Position numbers and translations under genes: made by a program | NCBI RefSeq assembly: GCF_003704105.1 | Contig: NZ_QUOQ01000008.1 | Span: 1-64,000, forward strand | Reading direction: 5' to 3' | Source: Brevundimonas lutea | GTDB lineage: Bacteria > Pseudomonadota > Alphaproteobacteria > Caulobacterales > Caulobacteraceae | DNA: 64,000 nt | Shown: positions 19,605 to 27,922 of the stretch, piece by piece | How the letters are laid out: each line of letters begins with the position of its first letter | Numbering within the stretch: position 1 is the first letter of the stretch | The notes under the pieces: generated by a model | Databases searched by the model: none | What the model was told of the DNA's origin: nothing | The model's input: the letters and a program-made list of their open reading frames with translations, nothing else

Positions 19605-20681
19605 ATGTCGATGACCGATGCGCAGGCTATCCAGGGCAAGGTGTTCTTCGTGACCGGCACGATGCGGTCGGGAACGTCGCTGCTGTCGGACCTCCTCTAT
19701 TCTCGTCTGACCCGCACGCGGCGGCACCCGGACATCGTCTTTTCGATGGAGGGCATGCCGACCTTCCGCCACGGGCTGATGATGTTGAGGAACAGTAAGC
19801 CCTATCGTGCCTCGGTGCAGGACCCGGCGTGGCTTCCGACATTCGGACGGACGGTCGATGTCGGCGAGGTGACGGTATCCAACCACGACGAACTCGCCAT
19901 GGAGATGGTCCGCCAGTTGCGCGAGCGCCTTGCCTCGGTAACCCGCTGTCCGATCGAGGCGATGACGCGGTTCGGCGTCAAATACACCGGTATTCGCAAC
20001 GAGTTCCTGCTGTTTCGCGAGCAGTTCCCCGACGCCCGGCTGGTCGTGATGGTGCGCGACCCGCGTGATGTGGTGGCCTATCACAAGTTCCGGACGCTGA
20101 GCCAGCCGCCGACGCGGAATTTGAGCATCATCCACGACATCCTCAACATGGCCCGCTTTGCAGAGCACCACGTGGACGATCCCACAGTCCTGGTGCTGAG
20201 GTATGAAGATCTTGTGGCCGACCAGCGTGGGCAGATGGAGCGGGTGCTGACGTTCCTGGACCTCGACCCCAACGCCTACGATTGGGCGAGCGTGGACAAG
20301 GGGCTGCTGAGCAATTCCTCCTTTGGCGACGACGCGCCGGGAGGAAGGGTAAAGGTGGTGCCGGGCGTCGCGGCCGCCTCCAGCCGCTACAAGCGGTATC
20401 TGTCGGCCAGCGAGGTGCAGATGGTTGAGCTGCTGACTGCGCCGGTCATGCGGCGGTTCGGCTATACGCCGGAGGACCACGGCGACCTCAGCCTGCCGGC
20501 GACGTCGGTGCTGGCCACCTATCTGCCGCTCGTGGTGCGCAGCGGCCATTCGATCAACGACAACCTGTCGGCGCTTCGTGTCGTCGCCGAGGCCGGCGAT
20601 TTCGAGAATCTTCTGGATACGGTGCTGACCCAAATCGCCAGCGAGGCCGAGGCGGGCGCCCAGACAGCGTCCGCCGACTAA
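19605..20681 (+). CDS. PAPS-dependent sulfotransferase family protein
   Basis: A 358-residue sulfotransferase-fold protein. The 5'-phosphosulfate loop is TGTMRSGTSLL (residues 17-27) and the 3'-phosphate site is VVMVRDPRDVVAYH near residue 150, both expected for PAPS binding. LRYEDLVADQRGQMERVLTFLDL is the usual downstream motif. It lies 19 bases after cysNC, which makes PAPS, in the same direction. The acceptor (polysaccharide, lipid or protein) cannot be told from the sequence. It ends three bases before the convergent parE stop. Confidence 0.88.
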   Translation: MSMTDAQAIQGKVFFVTGTMRSGTSLLSDLLYSRLTRTRRHPDIVFSMEGMPTFRHGLMMLRNSKPYRASVQDPAWLPTFGRTVDVGEVTVSNHDELAMEMVRQLRERLASVTRCPIEAMTRFGVKYTGIRNEFLLFREQFPDARLVVMVRDPRDVVAYHKFRTLSQPPTRNLSIIHDILNMARFAEHHVDDPTVLVLRYEDLVADQRGQMERVLTFLDLDPNAYDWASVDKGLLSNSSFGDDAPGGRVKVVPGVAAASSRYKRYLSASEVQMVELLTAPVMRRFGYTPEDHGDLSLPATSVLATYLPLVVRSGHSINDNLSALRVVAEAGDFENLLDTVLTQIASEAEAGAQTASAD

Positions 20682-20684
20682 GGT

Positions 20685-22757
20685 TCATACGTCCAGATCG
20701 GCCGCAGCGAACTTGGCATTCTCCTGAATGAACTGGAAGCGGGCCTCGGCGCGCTTGCCCATCAGGCGTTCGACCAGATCCTCGATCTCGGCCTCGGCGT
20801 CCGGCACCGTGACCTTGGCCATGGTGCGCTTGTGCGGGTCCATGGTGGTCTCCTTGAGCTGGGAGGCCATCATCTCGCCCAGGCCCTTGAAGCGCCCGAT
20901 CTCGACCTTCTTGCCCTTGAACACCGTCGCCATCAGCTCGTCGCGGTGGGCGTCGTCGCGGGCGTACTCACTCAAGGGACCGGCCTGGATGCGATAGAGC
21001 GGGGGCAGGGCCATGAACAGGCGGCCCTGACGGATCGTCTCGGGCATGGTGCGCCAGAAGAAGGTGATGAGCAGGGCGGCGATGTGGGCGCCGTCGACGT
21101 CGGCGTCGGTCATGATGACGATCCGCTCATAGCGCAGGTCGTCAATGTTGAAGCGCGCGCCTGGCTGGACGCCCAGCGCCAGGGCCAGGTCGGACAGCTC
21201 GATATTGGCGCGCAGCTTGTCCGCCGTGGCCGAGGCGACGTTCAGGATCTTGCCGCGCAGGGGCAGGATGGCCTGGGTGTTGCGATCGCGCGCCTGCTTG
21301 GCTGAGCCGCCGGCGGAGTCGCCTTCGACGATGAACAGCTCGGTGCCCTCCGCCGCCTGGCGGGTGCAGTCACTGAGCTTGCCGGGCAGGCGCAGCTTGC
21401 GGGTGGCGGCGGCGCGCTGGACTTCCTTGTCCTTGCGGCGTTTCAGCCGGTCCTCGGCCCGGTCGATGACGAAGCCCAGCAGGGTGCTTGCCTGTTTCGG
21501 GCTTTCGGTCAGCCAGTGATCCAGCGGATCGCGCACCAGCTGTTCGACCAGCCGCGTCGCCTCTGGCGAGGACAGGCGGTCCTTGGTCTGGCCCTGGAAT
21601 TCCGGATTGCGGATGAAGACCGAGATCAGGGCGCCGGCGTTGGCGATCACGTCCTCGGCGGTGATGATGGCGGCGCGCTTGTCGTTGATCAGCTCGCCGT
21701 AAGCCTTGAGCCCCTTGACCAGCACGGCCCGGAAGCCGGCCTCATGCGTGCCGCCGTCAGGCGTCGAGACAGTGTTGCAGTAGGAGCTGACGAAGCCGTC
21801 GGCCTCGCCAAAGCCGATCGGCGACCAGGTCACGGCCCATTCCACGGCGCCCGCCTCGCCCTGGCGCTCGACCCGCCCGGCGAAGGTTGGGGTCACGGTG
21901 TCGATCTCGCCGATGCGTTCGATCAGGGCATCGGCCAGACCGCCGGGGAAGTGCAGCACGGCCTCTTCGGGCGTGTGGTCGGTGATCCGCTCGGCCGCGC
22001 ATTTCCAGCGGATTTCGACGCCCCGGAACAGATAGGCCTTGGACCGCGCCATGCGGTACAGCCGCGCCGGCTTGAAGGCCGCGCCGACTCCGAAGATTTC
22101 CTCATCGGGCCTGAAGCGGATCAGGGTGCCGCGCTTGCGGCTGGGGCCGACCTGCTCCACGGGGCCCAGAACATGGCCCCGGCTGAAGGACTGGCGCCAC
22201 TCATGCCCGTCGCGCCAGACGGTGACGTCCAGCCGCTCGGACAGGGCGTTGACCACCGACACGCCCACGCCGTGCAGGCCGCCGGAGGTCTCATAGGCCT
22301 TGCCCGAGAACTTGCCGCCCGAGTGGAGCACGGTCATCACCACCTCCAGCGCCGACTTGCCGGGGTGTTTGGGGTGCGGATCGACCGGGATGCCGCGCCC
22401 GTCGTCGCGGACGGACAGGAAGCCCTCGGCGTCCAGCTCGACCTCGATGCGCTTGGCGTGGCGGGCCACCGCCTCATCCATGGCGTTGTCTAGAACCTCG
22501 GCGAACAGGTGGTGAAGGGCCCGCTCGTCGGTGCCGCCGATGTACATGCCGGGTCGTTTGCGGACGGGCTCCAGCCCCTCCAGCACCTCGATCGACGAAG
22601 CGGAATAGTCGCTGGTCGAGGCGGGCGGCGTCGGCGCTGTGGCCGGCGTGGCCAGGGCCTGGGGTCGCGCGGCGGGCGCGGCCGTCGGCTCTGCCTTGAC
22701 GGGCTTCTCCGGCTCCGGCGGGTCGAGGTCGAAGAGGCTGGGCGAGGAGGCGGGCAT
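20685..22757 (-). CDS. parE: DNA topoisomerase IV subunit B (ParE)
   Basis: About 690 residues. Type IIA topoisomerase ATPase subunit that, with ParC, decatenates sister chromosomes. The GHKL ATPase has EVLDNAMDEAV, DDGRGIPVD and GGLHGVGVSVVNALS; the Toprim domain has VEGDSAGGSAKQARDR and MTDADVDGAHI. The ParE identity over GyrB rests on KRPGMYIGGTDERALHHLFAEVLDNAMDEA and overall length. The first 55 residues are a Pro/Ala-rich extension. I choose ATG 22757 (MPASSPSLFDLD); another in-frame start at 22817 is possible. Convergent with the sulfotransferase gene. Confidence 0.93.
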   Translation of the reverse strand: MPASSPSLFDLDPPEPEKPVKAEPTAAPAARPQALATPATAPTPPASTSDYSASSIEVLEGLEPVRKRPGMYIGGTDERALHHLFAEVLDNAMDEAVARHAKRIEVELDAEGFLSVRDDGRGIPVDPHPKHPGKSALEVVMTVLHSGGKFSGKAYETSGGLHGVGVSVVNALSERLDVTVWRDGHEWRQSFSRGHVLGPVEQVGPSRKRGTLIRFRPDEEIFGVGAAFKPARLYRMARSKAYLFRGVEIRWKCAAERITDHTPEEAVLHFPGGLADALIERIGEIDTVTPTFAGRVERQGEAGAVEWAVTWSPIGFGEADGFVSSYCNTVSTPDGGTHEAGFRAVLVKGLKAYGELINDKRAAIITAEDVIANAGALISVFIRNPEFQGQTKDRLSSPEATRLVEQLVRDPLDHWLTESPKQASTLLGFVIDRAEDRLKRRKDKEVQRAAATRKLRLPGKLSDCTRQAAEGTELFIVEGDSAGGSAKQARDRNTQAILPLRGKILNVASATADKLRANIELSDLALALGVQPGARFNIDDLRYERIVIMTDADVDGAHIAALLITFFWRTMPETIRQGRLFMALPPLYRIQAGPLSEYARDDAHRDELMATVFKGKKVEIGRFKGLGEMMASQLKETTMDPHKRTMAKVTVPDAEAEIEDLVERLMGKRAEARFQFIQENAKFAAADLDV

Positions 22758-22820
22758 CGGATCAGTCTGCGGCGATTCGCGGACCGGTCTGGTAGGCGCG
22801 AGTGATCGCGGGGGCAAGAT

Positions 22821-24047
22821 TCAGCGCACGAGGCGCGCCGTTCCCTGTCGCGGACCCACCCCATCGGGCACCGGAACGTCCGAGCCCGCGTAATTGGCGT
22901 TGATGAAGAGGGACGGCGATCCTTTCAACTCGATCGACTCGGCCACGATCACCGTCCAGTCGGAGTCCTTGGCGATGTCCTTGCCGCCCTCGATGAACAG
23001 CCGCGCCGATGGAATGTAGAGAACGCCCAGCAGTCGGCTGACACGGTCGGAGTTGATCTTGAAGTCCTGATCGTTGTTTCGCGTGGTGATGATCACAAAG
23101 CCCGCGAAAGGCCCGGTCTTGCGTCCATCCAGGTCGACCGTCGAGTGGCCCTTGAAGTCGGACTTGGAGTTGCGATCGAAAATCAGGGCCACGTCGACCC
23201 CGACCAGACGGGACTCGTCGTCGACGTCGAGGTCGCCCTTGATGAAATAGTGGTCTCCGGGGGCGAGGGTTACCTGCGCGCCCTTCTTCAACTGGAAACC
23301 GCCGCAATGAACGCCGGCGGCGATCGTATGAAAGCCGCCCTCGTACTGGACCTGCTGTTCGCCGCCCGAGCAGGACTGGTCGGTGAGGATGGCCGTTGCG
23401 GCAAAGGGGTCCTCCAGGGGCACGGCGCCGACATTCGCGCCCGGCAGGATCGACCCGCGCGCGGTGGTCACGGCCTGAACCAGGCTGGCGCTGATCTGAC
23501 CCTTGCCCGCGTCGATATCGTAGTTGGAATGGATCAGGCACTGGGGCGCGGTGATCACCCCTCGGTCGGCGACCAGAATGACCTTGTCCCGCCTGTCCGA
23601 CGCGCCGCTGGCGATGATGCACAACGGGACGCGTGACACTGAGGCCGCCGCGGCCGAGGCGCGCACATCCCAGCCGCCGGGCGGCAGCAGATTGCCGAAG
23701 AAGGATGGCCGCTTGGTCGAGATCTCCACATCGAGGACGCGGCTTGAGCCCATCGGCTCGATGGTCGGCTCGACCAGGGCCACGTAGGCCGAGTCCTTCA
23801 GCTGCGCCTCGGCGAAGGCCCTGGCGCGTTCGATGGCGACGTCGTCGGATACCGCCATGGACATCTCGCCGGCGCCGGCCAGGGCGGCCGCCTCCGCCAC
23901 CTGCTGGAAGTCGGCGCGCTGGGCCGCCACGGCGCGCAGGTCCACCGCCGCGGCGATCAGCAGCGCCAGAGGCGGCACGATAAAGGCGAACTTCAGCGCG
24001 ATAGCGCCGCGGTCGTCATTCCGGAACTCTCGCCACCAGGCACGCAA
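22821..24047 (-). CDS. TadG-like pilus assembly / putative secreted Flp-type protein
   Basis: A 408-residue protein whose N-terminus RNDDRGAIALKFAFIVPPLALLIAAAVDLRAV is the short basic leader plus one hydrophobic helix seen in TadE/TadG proteins of the Flp pilus system. The rest is a predicted extracytoplasmic domain of beta-rich character with four cysteines, and no von Willebrand A MIDAS motif that I can see. The start is a TTG at 24047 with GGAG upstream; an in-frame TGA at 24072-24074 prevents a longer form. No other tad genes are adjacent, so it is an orphan copy. Confidence 0.75.
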   Translation of the reverse strand: MRAWWREFRNDDRGAIALKFAFIVPPLALLIAAAVDLRAVAAQRADFQQVAEAAALAGAGEMSMAVSDDVAIERARAFAEAQLKDSAYVALVEPTIEPMGSSRVLDVEISTKRPSFFGNLLPPGGWDVRASAAAASVSRVPLCIIASGASDRRDKVILVADRGVITAPQCLIHSNYDIDAGKGQISASLVQAVTTARGSILPGANVGAVPLEDPFAATAILTDQSCSGGEQQVQYEGGFHTIAAGVHCGGFQLKKGAQVTLAPGDHYFIKGDLDVDDESRLVGVDVALIFDRNSKSDFKGHSTVDLDGRKTGPFAGFVIITTRNNDQDFKINSDRVSRLLGVLYIPSARLFIEGGKDIAKDSDWTVIVAESIELKGSPSLFINANYAGSDVPVPDGVGPRQGTARLVR

Positions 24048-24211
24048 CTGTACACTCCGACGTTGTCGTCGTCAGCCTCCTTGTCGCACTCGGGGGTTAA
24101 GAGGGCCTGAGTCGGAAATCGACACAGCGGGCGCCCTTCCCACCGCCCCCCGACGCGGGCTAAAGCGGTCACTCGGGCGAGTGGCGCGGGGGCGCGAGTG
24201 CGGAGCGTGAC

Positions 24212-26644
24212 GTGAAGGCGATCGGCGAGCGCTGGTACGTGGCGGCAGCCATGGCGATCCTGGCCGGCATCGCCGTTCTGGGCGTGATCGCGGCCGTCTA
24301 CGCCGCCTGGATGTTCCACGACCTGCCCGACGCCTCGGACCTGGCCGAGTATCGACCGGCGACCGCCACGCGCGTCTATGCCGGCGACGGCACCCTGATC
24401 GGTGAATACTCGCAGGAGCGCCGCATCTATGTGCCCTATGACGAGATTCCGGAGCCCGTCATCCGCGCCTTCCTGGCCGCGGAGGACCGGAACTTCTTCA
24501 ACCACGGCGGCATCGACGTGGGCGGCCTTGGCCGGGCCATGTTCAAGAACGTTTTCAACGTGGTCAGTGGTCGGCGTCTGGAGGGTGGATCGACCATCAC
24601 CCAGCAGGTGGCCAAGAACGTCCTTTTGACCAACGAGACCACCCTCAGCCGCAAGCTGAAGGAGGCAATCCTGTCGAGCCGGCTGGAGGCCGTGCTGTCC
24701 AAACAGCAGATTCTCGAGCTGTATCTGAACGAGATCTACCTGGGTTATCGCTCCTACGGCGTGGCCTCGGCCGCCTTCAATTATTTCGGCAAGTCGCTGG
24801 AGCAGCTGACGCCGGAGGAGGCGGCCTTCCTCGCAGCCCTGCCCAAGGGGCCGTCCAACTACCACCCCAAGCGCAATCCCGAGGCGGCGACCGAGCGGCG
24901 CAACTGGGTGCTGGGTCAGATGAACCGGGTCGGCTGGCTGACCGACGCTGACTATCAGGCCGCGGTGGCCAAGCCCCTGGTCACCCAGGACGCGCCGCGC
25001 CGCGCCCAATATCAGGACGCCGATTTCTTCGTCGAGGAGGCGCGCCGCCGGGCGCTGGGTCTGTTCGGCCAGGACATCAACGCCGGCGGTTTCTACATGC
25101 GCACCACGCTGGACCCTGAACTGCAGAGCGCCGCGCGCCGCGCGCTGATGGAGGGCCTCGAGGATTACGACCGTCGCCACGGCTGGCGGGGGGCGTGGGG
25201 CGAGACCGACTTTGCCGAGGGCTGGCAGGAGGAAGCCGCCGACGAGACCACCCCGCCCGAGCGCCGGGAGTGGCGCGCGGCGGCTGTCGAGAGCGCCGAG
25301 GGCGGCACGGTCCGCATCCGGCTGGCGGCCACTGACGAGACCGGCGCGCTGCGCTCGGCCGACGTGGCCTGGGCTAACGCCGGGCGCGGCCTGGAGCGCG
25401 GCGACCTGATCTTCGTCGAGCCTGATGGCGGGCAGTACGCCCTCAAGCAGGTGCCGGCGGTGAACGGAGCCCTCGTGGCCATGGAGCCCCAGACTGGCCG
25501 GGTATTGGCGATGGTGGGCGGCTACTCCTACGCCCTGTCCAGTTTCAACCGCGCCACACAGGCCGAGCGCCAGCCTGGCTCGGCTTTCAAGCCCTTCGTG
25601 TACGCGACGGCGCTGGAAGGCGATTTCACCCCGGCGTCGATCATCGTCGACGGGCCGATCAGCTTCCCGGGCGGCGCCAACGGCGGCCGCTGGGCGCCCC
25701 AGAACTATGACCGCCGTTTCTATGGCCCCCAGACGCTTAGGAAGGGGCTGGAGCTGTCGCGCAACGCCATGACCGTGCGCCTGGCCCAGCAGGTCGGGAT
25801 GCGCAACATCTCCGACGCCGCCGAGGCGTTCGGCGTTATCGACGACATGACGCCGAATCTGTCGATGTCTCTGGGGGCGGGGGAGACCACCCCGTACAAG
25901 ATCACCGCCGCCTATGCCGCCTTCGTCAACGGCGGTCGCCGGGTTGACCCCTATATGATCGAGATGGTGCAGGACCGGTACGGCAAGACCGTGCACCGGG
26001 CCGACAGCCGCAATTGCCGCGGTTGCGGTCGCGGCTTCGATGGCTCCGCCTCGCCGCGCCTGCCGGAGCGGGGCGAACAGATCATAGATCCGATCACCGC
26101 CTATCAGATCAGCTCCATGCTGGAAGGCGTGGTGCAGCGCGGCACCGCCGCCCGAGCCTCCAGCCTGGGCCGCTGGATCGGCGGCAAAACGGGGACGACC
26201 AACGAATACCGCTCAGCTTGGTTCGTCGGCTTCACGCGCGACATCGTGGTCGGGGTCTTCATTGGGTTTGACGACAACCGGCCGCTGGGCCGCGGCGAGA
26301 CCGGCTCGACCTCGGCGGTGCCGATCTTCATCGACTTCATGGAAACGGCCCTGAAAGAGCGCCCCGTGCGGGAATTTGAACGACCCGAAAACGCCGTCTT
26401 CCGCATGGTCAACGGCGTCGAGGAGGCCTTCCGTCCCGGCACCGAGCGCCGCATCGTCGAGCGCCAGCAGCAGCCGGTCGCCGTCGATAGGGGTCCGGTC
26501 TCCTACAACGAGGTGCTGCGCCGCGAAGCCGAGATCGGTCGCGACACCGGTGGCATCCCGCCTCCGCCCGCGCCGCCGCCCCAGCCGGAGGCCGCCCCGC
26601 CGCCGCGCCAGGCGCCGGCCGAGGATCTGTCGGGACTGTATTGA
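24212..26644 (+). CDS. mrcA: Penicillin-binding protein 1A (bifunctional class A PBP)
   Basis: An 810-residue inner-membrane peptidoglycan synthase. One N-terminal helix (residues 9-34) anchors it. The glycosyltransferase domain has catalytic Glu91 in AAEDRNFFNHGGID and the GGSTITQQVAKN motif. The transpeptidase domain has Ser457-x-x-Lys460 in GSAFKPF, SRN, and KTGT at 659-662. The C-terminal 40 residues are Pro-rich. The start is GTG 24212. It is followed by a hairpin terminator and prfB, a neighbour pair conserved in alphaproteobacteria. Confidence 0.95.
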   Translation: MKAIGERWYVAAAMAILAGIAVLGVIAAVYAAWMFHDLPDASDLAEYRPATATRVYAGDGTLIGEYSQERRIYVPYDEIPEPVIRAFLAAEDRNFFNHGGIDVGGLGRAMFKNVFNVVSGRRLEGGSTITQQVAKNVLLTNETTLSRKLKEAILSSRLEAVLSKQQILELYLNEIYLGYRSYGVASAAFNYFGKSLEQLTPEEAAFLAALPKGPSNYHPKRNPEAATERRNWVLGQMNRVGWLTDADYQAAVAKPLVTQDAPRRAQYQDADFFVEEARRRALGLFGQDINAGGFYMRTTLDPELQSAARRALMEGLEDYDRRHGWRGAWGETDFAEGWQEEAADETTPPERREWRAAAVESAEGGTVRIRLAATDETGALRSADVAWANAGRGLERGDLIFVEPDGGQYALKQVPAVNGALVAMEPQTGRVLAMVGGYSYALSSFNRATQAERQPGSAFKPFVYATALEGDFTPASIIVDGPISFPGGANGGRWAPQNYDRRFYGPQTLRKGLELSRNAMTVRLAQQVGMRNISDAAEAFGVIDDMTPNLSMSLGAGETTPYKITAAYAAFVNGGRRVDPYMIEMVQDRYGKTVHRADSRNCRGCGRGFDGSASPRLPERGEQIIDPITAYQISSMLEGVVQRGTAARASSLGRWIGGKTGTTNEYRSAWFVGFTRDIVVGVFIGFDDNRPLGRGETGSTSAVPIFIDFMETALKERPVREFERPENAVFRMVNGVEEAFRPGTERRIVERQQQPVAVDRGPVSYNEVLRREAEIGRDTGGIPPPPAPPPQPEAAPPPRQAPAEDLSGLY

Positions 26645-26696
26645 CCGGACGCCGGGCCTTGAGCGCGAGGCCCGGGCGCTCTACCTAACCGTCATC

Positions 26697-26725
26697 ACGG
26701 CGCGCCGCCCTGGCGCGCCGTTTCT
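26697..26725 (+). terminator. Rho-independent-type terminator after PBP1A gene
   Basis: A perfect 10-base stem, ACGGCGCGCC (26697-26706) and GGCGCGCCGT (26712-26721), closes a five-base loop and runs into TTTCT. The T-tract is short but the stem is very stable. It separates the PBP1A gene from prfB. Confidence 0.75.
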
Positions 26726-26784
26726 GGTCCCTATGTCGATCGCGCGGCGACCGACAGCTTGAGGGATGAACATCGGAGAGTGCG

Positions 26785-27910
26785 ATGAGACCGGATGTCG
26801 AGGCCATGAAGGCCGACATCGAGCAGAGCGTCGCTCTGCTCAGGAGGCGTCTTTGACTGGGATGTCGCTGTCAGAAAGCTCGATGAGCTGAACGCTCGGG
26901 TCGAGGATCCGACCCTGTGGGACGATCCCGACCAGGCGCAGGCCGTCAGCCGCGACCGTTCGCGGCTGGAAGCCCAGATAAACGCGGTCAAGGAGATGGA
27001 ACAGGGCGTCGACGACGGCGTCATGCTGGCCGAGATGGCCGACGAGGAGGGCGATGAAGCCACCCTCGAGGAGGCGCGCGCCCAGCTGAAGGCCATCAAG
27101 GACCGCGCCGCCCGCGCCGAACTGGAGGCGCTGCTGTCCGGCGAAGCCGACGGCAACGACGCCTATCTGGAGGTTAACTCCGGCGCCGGCGGCACCGAGA
27201 GCTGCGACTGGGCTGGCATGCTGCTTCGCATGTACTCCCGCTGGGCCAAGGCTCACGGCTACGAGGTCGAGATCGAGGCCTCGGAAGACGGCGATCAGGC
27301 CGGCATCAAGTCCGCCACCATCCTGGTCACGGGGCCGAACGCCTATGGCTGGCTGAAGTCGGAATCGGGCGTGCACCGGCTGGTGCGCATCAGCCCCTAT
27401 GATGCGGCGGCCAAGCGCCACACGTCATTCGCCTCGGTCGGGGTATCCCCGGTTGTCGATGACACGATCGAGATCGACATCAACCCGGCCGACGTGCGCA
27501 CCGACACCTATCGCGCCTCGGGCTCCGGCGGCCAGCACGTCAACAAGACCGACTCGGCGGTGCGTCTGACCCACATTCCGACCAACACCGTGGTGGCCTG
27601 CCAGGCCGGTCGATCGCAGCATCAGAACCGTGATCAGGCCTGGAAGATGCTGCGCGCGCGCCTCTACGAACTGGAATTGCAACGGCGAGAGGCCGCCGCT
27701 CAGGCCCTGGCCGACGCCAAGACCGACATCGGCTGGGGCCACCAAATCCGAAGTTACGTCCTGCAGCCCTATCAGATGGTCAAGGATCTGCGCACCAACG
27801 TCGAGACCTCGGACACCGACGGCGTGCTGGACGGCGACCTGGACGCCTTCATGGGCGCGGCGCTGGCGGCCCGGGTGGGCGACAAGCGCGGGGAGGCGGC
27901 GGAGGGGTAG
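26785..27910 (+). CDS. prfB: Peptide chain release factor 2, with programmed +1 frameshift
   Basis: RF2 recognises UGA and UAA stop codons. The first 23 codons (ATG 26785) end at CTT followed by an in-frame TGA at 26854-26856; translation continues only after a +1 shift, reading GAC at 26855. The classic signals are present: AGGAGG at 26842-26847 three bases before CTT TGA C. After the shift the protein continues [19 protein letters not shown] and ends at 27910, 374 residues in total. The GGQ catalytic motif is at 248-250. The stop-codon recognition tripeptide position reads S203-P204-Y205 where E. coli has SPF. The frameshift makes RF2 supply self-regulating. Confidence 0.96.
26842..26857 (+). 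promoter_or_regulatory. Programmed +1 frameshift site of prfB
   Basis: AGGAGG (26842-26847), three bases, then CTT TGA C (26851-26857). The internal Shine-Dalgarno, its three-base spacing and the slippery CUU-UGA-C match the known RF2 recoding site exactly in layout. Confidence 0.93.
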
Positions 27911-27922
27911 GCTCCTTCGCCG

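Noticed and set aside
24096..24115. TTAA motifs as CtrA binding sites.
   Set aside because: No TTAA-N7-TTAA pair is present here or ahead of other genes in the window.
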